Part shown: positions 13,686 to 28,863 of the stretch, in pieces | How the letters are laid out: each line of letters opens with the position of its first letter | Numbering within the stretch: position 1 is the stretch's first letter | DNA from: Vespula vulgaris | Lineage: Eukaryota > Arthropoda > Insecta > Hymenoptera > Vespidae | Assembly: GCF_905475345.1 (NCBI RefSeq) | Contig: NC_066602.1 | Coordinates: 3,448,814-3,512,813 of the forward strand | Length of the DNA: 64,000 nt | Direction: 5' to 3' | Notes under the pieces: model-generated | Told to the model about the DNA's origin: nothing | The model's database searches: none | The model's input: the letters and a program-made list of their open reading frames with translations, nothing else | Translations under genes and position numbers: made by a program

Positions 13686-15375
13686 GTTGTCGTCGTTATC
13701 GGTCGTAGTCGTCGTAGTCGTCGTAGACCTAGTCTCAGTTTAGTCGTCGATTCGAACGAAGGCACGCGTGTTTGCTTTTCCACGAAGCATCTTCTAGTTA
13801 CAGAGGACAATGCCTTTATGCGGATTTTCAAGGACTCGAACGGCGACCCATCCGGTTCCGAGGCTACGCATTTGTCTCTCTTTATAAACGGTTCGTGTAT
13901 TCGAACACGTGAACACGCACATCACGCAACATCACGAATTGGTATTTTCGTCCATTTTTATAACCTTCAAATCGATCGAGTTCGATCCTGAATTTAATCG
14001 AATAAATATATACGTATGTACGTATTTTTGTTTTGTTTTTTTATTTCCTTGTACAATTGGAATAAAGAGAAATGTTTCAGATTGATTGTTACACGTGAAA
14101 TTGTTTAAATAGAATTTGTTGGAAAAAGGAACGTTGCAAAAAAGGTTAAGATTCGTGTATATCAATGATTAAGGTTATTGCAGAATCTTTTGTTTGTTTT
14201 CATCGTTCGATATTTATGATTATAATTGATCGTTTATAATGAGATGAATGATATCCTCGAACTTGACACGATTTTTCGCGAGAACGTTGTCTCGTACAGT
14301 GTACACATACGTAGATACATACGTTGATCACTATGCAACTGACAATACTCGTTAGTCAGACCTTCGACGAGGTGATGCTAATCGAATGTTTTTCTACATA
14401 CCTTGTTACCAATATCATGTATTCATTAATTTAGTTTATTACTTTCAATACTTCGATAATGTCGATCTATTTCTATCTTTAATCAAGATTCTAATCAATT
14501 TTCTTTATGATATATATATATTATCTTACAAGTGGAATCTAAAATTACTATATTATGTGTATATACGTATGTATGTATGTTCACTTATGTATATATTGTC
14601 TGTATAGTCGAACAAATCAAGTTAAAATTTATATGAAAAAAAAAGTGAGGTTAGTCGTACTTTCGATCAGACTTCCGGTTCGATATATCCAATATCGATA
14701 TTTTCAAATATAAGGCGGTATTTTCAAATATAAATCATCGAGAATATTCACGTTAATCAGAAATGAAAAATTCATAAAAAAAAAAAAAAATAGAAATATT
14801 GACGATAACGTAAGATTGATGACGATTATGAATTCTTTATTTTTCTTTAATAACAAAAAAAGAAAAAAAAAGATTTCTGATTAATTCGATTAAATTTATA
14901 ATCTTGAAAATGTAATTATAAAATCGATCTTATTATAAAATCGATCTAATTATAAAATGGAATTATAAAGATGATCTATTGTAAAGATTTCTAAAGGATA
15001 AAATCTTACCGATATGACGTGTTCGCCTTTTCCAGCTTTGGCTATGATATCCCAATCGATGGTGTCAACATAACAAAGCGCTGGATTCTTTTCGAAACGA
15101 ACCGAACCACGTAGAATATCAGTCAATGAATGAAGACCAATTTCTTGTAGGTGCATCATCTCAAATGCAACTAGAGCATAATTGATAAATAAAGAATGAC
15201 CTCGAATCACTGTCAGATTTGGAAAGAGACGGCCGACGCTTCGTAGTCCATTTACTCTGAAAATTCATATATTTTCTTTTCATATATTTTTTACCATTTA
15301 TCAGAAAAAAAAGTATATATATATATATAATTCGTTTTTTTTATATTCGAATAAACACATTAAATAAATAAACAA

Positions 15376-15423
<48 letters not shown>

Positions 15424-18400
15424 TGTGTAAAGTTCATATACGCAGTATACGCGTGTGAGTGTGTATATATCAGAAAGAAAAAAATAAATAAATAAACGAG
15501 ATAAAAGAAGTGAAATATTCGTAATCGTTTGTACAAGAGTGTCAATGAAAAACTTGTAAGTTGTAAAAGTCGTGCAACGACTCCATCCTGCTCTCGTTCC
15601 GTGAGATCGTAAAAAAAAAAGAAGGATGGAGAGGAAGAAAAAAGAAAATAAATAAAAGAACAAAAAAGAATGAAAGAAAGAACGAGAGAAAGAAAAGAAG
15701 GGAAAAGGGGAGGAAAAGAACAAAAAACAAATAAATAAATAATGAACGAAAGAACGAAAGAAAGAAAGAAAAAAGAGGGGAAAAAAAACTGAAAAAAAGA
15801 GGCAGAAGCCGCGATAATAACAAGCCGCGTGCCTGAGAACGAGTTTAGTGACCTGAGAAAGGGGTTGGAACCGAGTGAAACGTCTACTTCGTTCTACTCG
15901 ACCTTTTATAACTTCTCGATCGTTGCATACCACCTTCTCGTGGGAGAAGTGGGAAAAGAAATAAGAAAACTACTGGGGGAGAAAACTACTCGTGAAAATT
16001 TGATATCGGGGAGAAAAGCACTCGTTGCATTAAATTTTATATTAAAAACAAAAATTTATATCAATATTAATCTAAAGTGCGGACTTATAATTTGATATTT
16101 ATTTGCGTTTTTATTTGATATTTATTACCATTTCTTTTTTTTTGTTTTTGTTTCTTTTTTTTTTTATCGTTAATTATCGTAGAAGTGAAATAAATTGAGA
16201 AATTTAATAAAAGAATGTAGAAATGAAAGATAAGGATCGAATGAAATATTTCAACTATTTTTTTAGTTACTAGAAAGAAAGAAAAAGATATAGAGAATGG
16301 TTATTGAAACAATTTTATTTTGATATAAAATGTATGTATGTATGTACGTATGTATATGTGATAGATAACGTTATTAAGTTAAAACTATTTAAGCCATTCA
16401 TTAACATATAAATGAATATTAATACAAATAATACATTAATACAAATATCAAATTAATAGTATTAATTAACAAACAATTCCTGTTTCTTTTTTTTTTTTAC
16501 AATATAATTATTAACATACGAAATCATTAAAAATGATATTAACAATAGTTAACTTGTAAATTATTATTTATATTATAGAAGAAAAAAAATTTATTAAAAA
16601 AAAAAAGAAAGAAAAAAAAAAGAATAGACTCGATTTTAATAGTACTTTTTTCTTTTGCTGAATCAGAAAAAAGGACAAAAAAGAGAAAATGTGTATGTGT
16701 ATGTATGTGTGCGTTTATATAGACCCGTATAAAATTTGCATAGAACAGTAAAAAAAAACAGAAATATTTCGCTTATCGTAAGAATCTTTTGAAGATTTTT
16801 GATTGTATAAGCGGAAATAGAAGGTAATAAGAGAAAAAAAAATATGTATACGTAAATCTTTGTTGCTGCCTATGTATTTATATATGCGTATATGCTTTGT
16901 CTTGTCTATTGTTAATATTTATTATTCTTACCTGTATAAAACGAGGTATTCTGTTATTTCTACCAAATCTGGAAACGTGAGATTCGCATAGGCCGAATCG
17001 TCGGCGTGATCGATTAGTAGAATTTGGACGAATCCTTCGACTACTCGACATCCTTGCAGTCTTGTGAATTGATTCACGCTGTTTCTTATGTCTATACTTT
17101 GGCACACTGTTTATTGGACAAAAAAAAAAAACAAATATATTAGAAATATTATGTTAAGGCCATTAGATATATTAGATGGTAAAGAATAATTACATTCGCA
17201 GTTTAAAAAAAGAAAAAAATAAATAAGTTAATAATTATTTAAATTAATAATAAGAATTATTTAAATGTCCCACCACTTTATCTATATCTACTAATTTGAG
17301 TTATAAAATAATAGGTTATATGTATATATATTTTTTTTGTGTTACTCTAATATGAGTCATTAAATATTAATAATCATTTTTTATATTATATATATATATA
17401 TTTTTTTATTAGTGGACATGGTTTTTGTTTCCTTTCTTTTAAAGAATTTTAATAGAAATAAGTATTGTACCTACTTTTGTAGCATTATATTTAAACATTG
17501 ATAGTTAAGTTATTTTTAATTGTTTCAATGAAAAAAGATCAAACATTAATAAAAAAAAAAATTTTATCTACGATATTTATCTTTTTGTTAACTCAACTGT
17601 TTATAATTATTTCAATTATATTCTTAATAATTTCCATGCTATTCTTTCATTAAAATCTCATGAATATATCATGAATCTCTCCTCCCCCCTCTCTATCTCT
17701 CTTTTATATATATATATAAAGGAATAAAGGAAACTACTTTCTTTTTTCTTTTTAATCTTATCAGTAAATTCAAATTCGAATTTCAATTTCCACCAGACCT
17801 ACATGAATCCAACAAAGAAGCTAATTTTATTCCTTGTGCATTTAAGTAGAAAAAGATAGCACGTAATTTGACCTAAAGTAGTCGGTTAATAACAGATTTA
17901 TTAAAATGTTTCTTTTCTTTTTCCTTATTCTTTTTTTCTTTTTGCAAAGGAAGATTCTTTCTATAATTAATTGCTTATTTCTCATGTATCGATACGTTAA
18001 AATCTTCTTTCAAATTAGTTGGAAATGAGAACGGAAGAGGGTTTCATTTTATTTTATCAGGATGTGTGTGTGTTTGTGTGTAGATGAACATGAGCATCTT
18101 ACATTTGCACCTCACACACACACATACAGAATAAAATGTATTATAAATTTTATCATGATATATGTATATCTAAATGAGCATATGTCTACCATCTAGACGT
18201 TCATACAATGAATTTTATATACTATACAATATATTTTATGTTTCCTTGAATTAAAAATAACGTGTCTTATTGTATGATAAACATATTAAAAATAATTAAT
18301 AAATATATTTATTTTTTTTAATAAGATAAGAAGGAAATAAATGTTAAGATGGAATAAAATGTATATCTCTTTCTTTCTTTCTGTGTGTGTGTATGTGTGT

Positions 18401-18649
18401 GCATAGGGTTTATTCCAATGCCAGTTAATGATATTTTTAGCACGACCTGCTAGCATCGGGCTCACTGACCGTTTTCGAAAGAGATGTAGTAGACGGCGCG
18501 TCTTCTATTATATAAATAAGTTTCTATGTATATTTGTTTGTTTATTTCTTATGTACATTTTAAGATAATAATACACTCTACAAAATATACATACATACAT
18601 ACATATATACATATATATATAGATACATATATATACATACATACATACA

Positions 18650-18733
<84 letters not shown>

Positions 18734-19909
18734 CTAATTGGAAAAAATAAATGATCACTATTATTATATTCGATATTATCTCATTAAACATACGATCCAT
18801 CGTTTCTTTTTTTATTCTTTGAGAATTTTTTACTCAAAAAAAAAGGAAAAGAAAAAAAAGAATCAATGAATGAATGAATAAATAAAATGAATGGACGGAC
18901 GGATAGATTGATGGATAAATGAATGAATGAATAAATGAATGAAGCCAGGTCGATAATAAAGATATCGGTTTTATCGACCATCCTCCTTCGTTTTTCTCTC
19001 CTAATTTTCTTTCTTCTTTCTACTCTCTCATTTTCTTTAAGTAATAATTACATTGTTATTATTATTATAATAAATATTTTTCGCCTAGATATGATATATC
19101 GTAATAAAATTATGCAAGACATTATATATTCTATTTCTTTTTTAATAAAAGTATAAAAAAAAAAAACAAAAACAGAAAATGGTAAGTTAACAAAAATAAT
19201 GAAAACTCTGCAACAGATCGTATATAAATGATTTCTTCATTTTTTCTCCCAATTTTTTCTCTCTTAAAAAAAACAAAATGAAAAAAAAAATAAAAGTAAA
19301 AAGGAAAAAAAAAATGATCAAATTAATAACAAACTATTAATATCCAAATATGATACTAAATAATAATTGATATACCCATATCAATGTCCGATTATTCCTA
19401 TCAAATTAGTTGCTTAAAGAAATAATGATAATACTTCGATTAAATCATCGATCTTCACAATATTTCAAAACAAATAATAAAAAAGAAAAGAAAAAGAAGA
19501 ATTTAATTCAAATTACCAGTCCATAAAGAAAAAGAAAGTTCGGTGCTACACAAAGTAGACTCGTTTCAACATTCCTGCACAAAATTTCCATATAAAAAGC
19601 CTAAACCATTGCCGTCGTTCCACTGCCACGAATGATGACATCAACATGTAAAAAAAAAAAGAAAAGAAAAAACAAAAAGAGAAAGAGAAAATAAGAAAAA
19701 GGAGAAAGAAATGAAGAAAAAAAAAAGAAGAAAAAACTGTGCAATAAAAAAAAAAGAAGATAAATCATGTGCGAAGAGAGATAACCGCTTCTCTCTTTCC
19801 TTTTTTTTTCCTTTTCCTTTTAAATATCAACTTGGAAGAAGAAAGAATTCTACATTGTGTAGCCGGAATCGTTCGGATGTGTTTTGCTTTGATACAACAT
19901 ATTGAGAAC

Positions 19910-19959
<50 letters not shown>

Positions 19960-20229
19960 TACAGAGTGTTCTTAAGGCAGCCTACTTAAGAAGTTGCACC
20001 GGTCGATGCATTCCAGACTCTCTGTTCAAGGTTACTAGCCATTCACCTAAAGGCCGAAGTACTCGGCTGCCCTGACTGCCTCTTTCTTTCTCTTTCTTTC
20101 TCTCTTTCTCTCTCTCCCCCCCTCCCCCCCTCCCCCTCTCTCTCTCTCCCTCTCTCTTCTCTTCTCTTTATTTCTATCTATCTATTTCTATCTCTTCTTC
20201 TTGAAGTGAAGCTGAGAACCATCTTCATG

Positions 20230-20299
<70 letters not shown>

Positions 20300-20720
20300 A
20301 TCTCTGTTTTCTCTCTTAGACATTCCTCTGGATCGTGCGTAGCAGGCAAAGAGTATCTTCTCTTCACGGAGGAACCTTTTTGACGGAACCGGTTATTGCA
20401 ACTATGTGTACGACCACCAAGAAGGACAAAGTTGCTGAGTAGAACAAGAAAGGGTCAGAGTGAAAAAGCAAAAGAGGGAGAAAGAGAGGGGGAGGGAGAG
20501 AGAGAGAGATCAGTCATGCCGGATCTACCCGGTGTTATGGTATACAGTGTTGAAAATGTTTTCTGAATTTTATCGAGGACGTGGATTGAATTAGAAAAAG
20601 GTAAACAGAAACAGGAGGAGAGAAAGAGAAAGAGAAAGAGAAAGAGAAATCAAAGTTTCTATAGAGATAATATTATCTTTTACATTGTAATAAGAGTGAA
20701 TTTAATCGAGGACAAGGATT

Positions 20721-20759
<39 letters not shown>

Positions 20760-20895
20760 GAGAGAAAGATAAAGATAAAGATACAGATAGAGATAGAGAT
20801 AGAGATATAAAGATATGTCAGAGTTTCTATACCGATAATATATCTGATATATATTGTAATAAGAATGAATTTGTTTTGATGTATAGAATTGAATT

Positions 20896-20938
<43 letters not shown>

Positions 20939-21081
20939 TTGGAGTTTCTATACTGATAAGATATCTTTTACATTGTATACTTATATGTAAAAAAACGATA
21001 TAATCTTCAATGAGGAGGATAAACATTGTGATCGTAAGAAATACAAATAAATATGAAAAGGGATTTAATTGTAAAGAGAAA

Positions 21082-21127
<46 letters not shown>

Positions 21128-21335
21128 GTTACAATAATTATTTCTCTCTCTTCTTCTCTCGTCCTATATACATTTCAATCTAAAATGAAAGTCCCACTAT
21201 TTCCGTGACAAGTGATATCATATCTATGACGAAAAAAGAGGAATTTCTATTTCCTTTTTCAATAATATATTTCGCTTTTTATTGTTACACATAAAGTACA
21301 ATGATAGAGGAAGAATAAAAGAGAAAGAATGAAAG

Positions 21336-21384
<49 letters not shown>

Positions 21385-21484
21385 GAGAAAGAAGGAAAGA
21401 AAAAAAGAAAATAAAAGGAATGCCAAGTATTTATGTGAGAGGATAGATACATAAAGAGAAAAAGAGAAATAGAAGTAGAAAGAT

Positions 21485-21558
<74 letters not shown>

Positions 21559-21896
21559 GTTAGAAACGTTAGAAAGATGGCATACTTGAAATCTTTGAAG
21601 TATAAAGGACATTCTGAACATCTTTTCTTTGAAGTATACACTCATATATGTATACGTACACGTACACACACGAACACATGCACAGATAAAGAAAGAAAGA
21701 GAGAAAGGGGGAGAAGGCAGAGAGAGAGGGGAGAATGGAGAGAAAGAGAGAAAAGTTGAATGAAAGAATACTCGTTGAAGTATTTCATTAAAAAATTTTT
21801 GTTAATGAAGAATTAAAGAGAGGGTTGGGACGAGGGTGTGAGAAAATTTACAAAGGCATAAACGGGAACATTTTTTCCCCAGTCATTTCACAATTA

Positions 21897-21973
<77 letters not shown>

Positions 21974-22194
21974 TTCTTTTTCCATCTTCTTACTTCAAAG
22001 AACACGATAAATTTAGTTTGTTGTTTGAAATTCGCTCTATACGATCGCGTTAGTTGCGTACGGAATACGAAATTAGATTTCATCTTTCTTCTTCGTCGTA
22101 CGTCGTAAATATCAAGTTTGTAATCTCACGTATATAATATGTAGATAAGGAGATATGGTAGATGCACATAGATACATACATACATACAACATGC

Positions 22195-22244
<50 letters not shown>

Positions 22245-23589
22245 ACTTACACATATGTATGCATTTCTGTAACGTATCGCCTTAAATAATTTAATAGAAA
22301 ATTAATGAGAAAAATTTATACGCCGTTTCAATTAAAAGAATTGTCCGAGTAATGTCCGATAATGAAGATACAGAGTTGTATCGCAAGTATTTTTCTTAAG
22401 TGACATGAAATATCAATTAAAATCTCTTTCACGAGAGGGTAAGTGATACGGATGGGTTGGTTGACTTACAATAATTAGTCGCGAAATTAATCTCGAAGAG
22501 AATTGTTTCGTATTTGAAATTTTATCTAGAGATTTTCGAACCACGGATATATAATATATAAATGTAATTAATTAAATAAAAAAAAAAAAAAGAAAAAAGA
22601 ATTTAAGTCATGTTAATTACTAAATCTTGATAAATAATTACTTAATCTACGTAAGCACGTACGTGTGTGTGTGTGTGTGTGTGTGTATGCGCGCGTGATC
22701 TAACAATAGAACGATAAAGAGGAAGAGAGAAAGAGAAAGAAAGAGAGAAACGGAAGTCCCACGCATACTGGATCACATAGAATTTCTCAATGGTTGTGTT
22801 ACACAAAGTGCAACGTATTCGAACGCGTACATCGTTCCTCGTCTTGTAATCTAAGTTTATGGTATCGCTATTCGAACACTTAGAAAGCCTGTTAGATAGG
22901 CTCGACGAAGCTTTACGATCCTCTTTTCTCATATTTTCCATTCTGAATTATGGGAAAAAGTATATTAGATAAAAACCACGTATTCCGGTTTATTTCCTCT
23001 AACCATGTTTCTAACGTGTATGCCATTTTTTGATAACGAAATATGAAAAGGAATGGACGTAGTGAGCGAGTATGAGAAATAGAATGAAAGAAGCAAAAAG
23101 AAAAAAAAAATCGAGAATGGGAGAAAGATAATTTTAAATCTTGAGAAAAATAGAAAGAGAGAGACTAAATGTTCGGTGAAAGGAAAAGAGATAGAGAGAG
23201 AGAGAGAGAAAGAGAAAGTAAAAAAGAGAAAGAAAGAGATGATCCAAATTTTTAATAAAAAAAATTAGACAAAGAAATTTATTTTGAATCTTTACAAAAA
23301 GAAAAAGAGAGAGAGAGAGAGATGGACAGAGAGAGAAGGAGAAAGGAAGAGAGAGAAAGAGAGAGATAGTTTACAAATCTTAAATAAAAGGAAGAAAGGA
23401 GAGAGAAAAAGAAAGGATCGTCTAGACAGTAACTTCCGGTATCGTTGGGACGGTGGCCATGTTACGACAGACCCCCTTTTGCTTCTCAACACCTGGCTTC
23501 GTCGTTGACTCCTTGTTTTGAGGTGAATGACCTCTTTCGGTTTAATTCCATTATAATTTATTATTAAACTGATATATTCTAATTTATTA

Positions 23590-23633
<44 letters not shown>

Positions 23634-26600
23634 TTCTAATATTATATGTGCGGATATATATATATATATATATATATATAATCAATAAATTCGAAGTACG
23701 ATTTAGAGTTAGAAAAAGGAAAGAAAAAACCTTTTTCTAACATTATACTGTCTTATCCTTAAACTGTTAGTCACCGAATTAGATAGACTTTTGGCTCGAA
23801 AAGATTCATGAGAAAAAGGTCGTACACATACGCATAAGAAAAAGAAAGAGAGAGAAAGATGAGTTCGATCGACGGGCTTCTTGCCAAGAGACATAGGAAT
23901 AGAGAGAAACTAAGATGTGATATTCGGAATGTTCTTACTTCTTAGTTTTCAAATATTTTCGGAAAATGTTTATATCTAACGATCATACGAAGAAATAAAA
24001 GAAGAAGAAGAAGAAGAAGAAGAAGAAGAAGAAGAAGAAGAAGAAGAAGAAGAAGAAGAAGAAGAAGGGAATTATCCAATAAACGTTTTGACGTTTAAGA
24101 TCGATTGGATTTTTTATGCATTTTTTTAGATATAAAAAATGTATGTGATCCTTATTATTAGAAAAAATCTATGACATTATAAATTCTAATCTAATGGATT
24201 AGAACTTCTTTTAAATATATAAAATAAACTACACACACACACACACACGCGTTATATTAAACGACATAAGAGCAAAAAATGTAATCTCCTTTTTATATTA
24301 TAAATGTATATGCAATAATAATATATAAATATACACACTAATACACATATATAAAATAATTAAATAAACCTCCCATAAAAAGAGAATTATATATTAATAA
24401 AAAGATTTGTGAGAACAGACAAAGTTCGATAAATAATTTTCTAATCTAAAATGCCCGATATAAATAACACGCATAAAACTCTCTTAATATCGATAATACC
24501 CTATATAAGAGAAACACACACACACACACACACCACACATATGCCTACGTACTAAAGGAAGGTGTACACACATACACACATACACACCACGTATATGTAT
24601 ATGTGTGTTCTCTAAGGAGTTCGAAACTACGACGCAGCACAGGCAAAAGTTCATCGGCCTGAGCCACGCGTTGCTGCGTCGTTCTTACGAGTCACGAAAT
24701 TATCGAACGAGAACGTTCCAATATTTTCTTTCTATCTTTGTATTGGTCTAACGCACAAACCCACAAATACCTTAAAATACCTCTTGCGCACGCGATCGCG
24801 CCGCTCTTGTACACACGATTTAAAAAAAAGAGAGAAAGAGAGAGAGAGAGAGGTAGGAAGAAAAAAAAAATAAAAATAAAAAACAAATCGAAAAAAAAAA
24901 GATAAGAAAAAAGATTTCGTGCTACGTGCTTTTAACTTCAATTAAGCCCTTATCAAGCTAATTAAGTATTTATTTCGACGACGACGACGACGAAGACGAT
25001 GACAACGACGGTGACGGTGACGTCGTCGACGACAACGATGACGATGATGATCACGATGATGATTACGATGATGATGATCGTATCGAAATTGACTTGGATG
25101 ACCTATCTGGATCTTCAAATTATATTCGAAGTCAGACTGAAGGATCAATTGATCTCACGATCATTCGATCAATAATAATAATATATATATATATTTATAT
25201 AATATATATATATATATGTATGTATCAAAGCGTGGGACGTATCTCTTTGGAGAATGGTCAATAATTTTCCAGTCGGCTTTTGTACGAAGTAACAAACCCC
25301 CCTCACCCTTTTTCTTTATATCTCTATCTCTGTCTCTGTCTCTGTCTCTGTCTCTGTCCTCGTCTTTCCCTTTCTCTTTCTTTCTTTCTTTTTTTTCTTC
25401 TTTCTTCTTTCTTTCTTTTTCTGTTTCTTCTGTCTCTTTCTTAGACTATTGTAAATCTTTCCCTTACTTCCTCAAGGGAATTGTACTATCGTCGCACATT
25501 TCACCACGTCGTTTTCCTATTTACTTTCTGTGGCGCCATGAATTTTCTATTCTGAAGAATCAAGATATGGTGTTACACGTGCGATGTGTTTCAATATGAT
25601 TTCTTCCTATGGTTGAATCTTAAGTGATGATCTTTTTTTTCTTCCCCTTCTTTTCTTTTTTTCATTCAAGATTCTTTCCTTTTTTCCCTCTTTTTTTTTT
25701 GTACAATCGAGCTTCAGAAATAAATTAGGAAAATTTCGAATTTTATTTTGTAAGTAATAAAATTGATTTTTTTGTTGCTGTTGAATCATCATCATCATTA
25801 TTATTATTATTATTATTATCATTATTATTAATTTATCCATTGAAGTAAAATATAAAACTTCGCTGCAAACGATTTTAATTGTCGCTATTAATGTAAATAT
25901 TTTTATTATGTACTGTTATTTTTACTTGTTACGTATGTACCTAACAAAAAGAAAGAAAATAACTAACACACACACATCTGCGCTAAATTTATTAATTTTC
26001 TGTCTATTCTCTTTCTCTTTCTCTCTCTTTCTGTCTCTGTCTCTGTCTCTTATACGTTCGAATCCTTTTCATTTCGAATTATTCAAACACGTCAACCATA
26101 TTGGAATTCAATCTATACAAGATACGAAAGGCTACTTCACTTCTCGATAAAGCTGAGAAAGAGAAAGAGAAAAAAAGAAAAAGAAAAAAGAAAAGGAAAA
26201 AGAAAAAGGAAATCATGTTGCAACGATCTAAATCAACCGTTAGATCTATCATACACCAACATAAATGCTTAGTTGCAAAGTTGCAAAATGTAATACGAAC
26301 GAAGACGCAGTTATTTCGCTTAGTTCTTCGCGTTGGCGTCGTCGATTTTTTCTTTCTTTTCTTTCCTTTAAATACTCCAAAATATTTCACCGAGAAAAAT
26401 ATAATATCTATGCGGGGGGAAAAAAAAGCAAATAAAAAATAAATTAGATAAAAAGGAGAACAGATATATGCAATATATTTATATTTTCGTTCTGTTTCCA
26501 AATTGAACTTGTACAACTTGGTGCAAAAGAAAAAAAAAAAAAAGAAAAGAAAAGAAGACAAGAAAAAAGATCGACTGAATAATATAACACGAATTTGCAA

Positions 26601-27078
26601 TCTGTTCGATAATATAACACATGGACGATGAACGTGAAAAAAAATATAAATTAATAATTACATTCACTTTTTAATAATTAAATTCATACAATAATTAAAT
26701 AGTTATATATCATAAAATTCTCAATGACGTATCCTGTATAGATCAACAATAATAATAATAATAATAATAATAAAATAATAATAGTAATAATAACAGCAAT
26801 ACTATGATGATAGTAAGTACATCGTAAAATTTACATTCAATTTGTTCTGTTCTCCTTCACCTCACTTTTCCTCCTATCTACCCACATACCTCCCCCTCAA
26901 AAATATCATCATCCTTTTCTATCGTTCGATTTTACGCTCGATATGATTTAAAACACGTGCGTTTTATGGATATATAATGGCTACGGACGATTGGCCATCG
27001 TGAATCTGTACTATACGAGAATTGCATTTCTTTTTATCTCTTATCGACATTTTTAATGCGAGATGGAATGGAATGTTC

Positions 27079-27113
<35 letters not shown>

Positions 27114-28017
27114 CTCTCTCTCTCTTTCACTCTTTCTTTCTCTCTTTCAATTTCTATTTTAATTTTTTTCTTATTTCTCTCCTATTTTTTCGTTTCTAAC
27201 TTGAACGATCATATACATTAGATTTATCGAACAGTTTTGTGTTAAGCGTACGTTTAGAATCATGAATATTATTCGTGACTGGTAATTTTCATTATTACCT
27301 AATAAATTCTTTAATACTTTCAATAATTTTAATATTTCTATTTAATATTTCAATATCGAAATTATCGATTTTTATATCGAATATCTAACACTTTCTACCC
27401 TTTTTCTTCCCACTTCTTTTTCTTTTTATTCCTTCTTTAATCCTTTGTTTTATTAATCAAATATTTCAAAAACAAGTATATGCAAATAATTTTTAAATAA
27501 TAATAATGATGATAATGATGATAATGACGATGATAATGATGATAATACGAAGGACAACATTTTTTTATCATTTTTAAATAAGAACTTTCTTTACTCACGA
27601 TTCTGCACGCAGTACGCTCGGATTAATCCAAAGGAATTTCTGAGAGAAAGACAGAAAGAGAAAGAGAAAGAGAAAGAGAAAGAGAAAGAGAGAAAGAGCA
27701 CCGACGACGATCTGATTTAATTCGCTCGAAATTCTCCAGACAATCCCCATGGTACACGTAGTAGCTACCCATGGAATCCGCTTCGCGAAGATAAAAGCCG
27801 GACACGAACCATCTTCTCGTGGAAACGTGAAAGGTACTCTCGTCTCGATTTATCGTTCCTTTTTCTGCTTTTATTCGTGTACATTCTCTCTCTTTGTGTG
27901 TATGTGTATATGTATGTGCGTTTGTGTACGTGCGCGCGCTTGTGCGCTCACGCGTGTGTTTAAGAGATTATTTATCAGTATCATTTACGAGTATATTCAT
28001 AATAGATTACGTACGTG

Positions 28018-28056
<39 letters not shown>

Positions 28057-28296
28057 AATTCGAATATATTAAAAAAATAAAGTAAAATAAAATAAGTAAT
28101 CAATTTTATATTTTCTCATAATCATCGATTGTGTTTGTGATCAATTTAAGATCGTAGGATTTAATCGTGATATGAGATAAGATCTATAGATCTATAGATC
28201 TTCAGCTTCCGAGTTGTATTATTTCGTAAACCGGATGAGATCGTTTTGTCGACTCAATGGTATAATGTCGGCCTAGACCTCGTCGTATCGCGTGAT

Positions 28297-28362
<66 letters not shown>

Positions 28363-28774
28363 TTCTCTTAAATCATTTCGAGTATCTTCTATCTCGCTTT
28401 CTCTTACTCTCTCTACTCTTTTGGATTTTCAGAAAAATTGTTTTTTAAGTGTGAATAAATAATTATAAAAAAAAATTTTCTTTTCTCTTTTTTTTTTTTT
28501 TTTTTTTTAGGAAAGATGATAATAATGTTTATTTATATTTATCAATAATGAAATGCTTGGCTGATAATTTGTTTTGATAATTTTTTTAAATCCAATAAAG
28601 ATTTAAATAATAATAAATGTTAATTCAACGTTCAAATATACAATTAACACATGTTTTACATAATGTACATACATATATATATATATAAAATGATAATATT
28701 TATTTATATTTATTGATAATTTAAAGCAAGTTTTTTAATAATTTCATAATGTTTTTCAATTGAATCAAATTGCA

Positions 28775-28863
<89 letters not shown>

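Larger units (their letters stand above)
11872..15009 (-). other. InR intron 3
   Basis: A 3138-nt intron. It holds three diverged copies of a roughly 200-bp unit (12.67-13.2 kb), CGT/CGA-type triplet repeats at 13.6-13.74 kb, and short tandem copies near 14.70 kb and 14.91-14.96 kb. I see no second gene. An open plus-strand frame at 13539-13991 is produced by the triplet repeat. Confidence 0.85.

Noticed and set aside
15829..16095. 88-codon plus-strand frame MPENEFSDLRKGLEPSETS
   Set aside because: Lies within InR intron 2, ends in AT-rich repeat and shows no recognisable motif. Chance frame is the simpler explanation.
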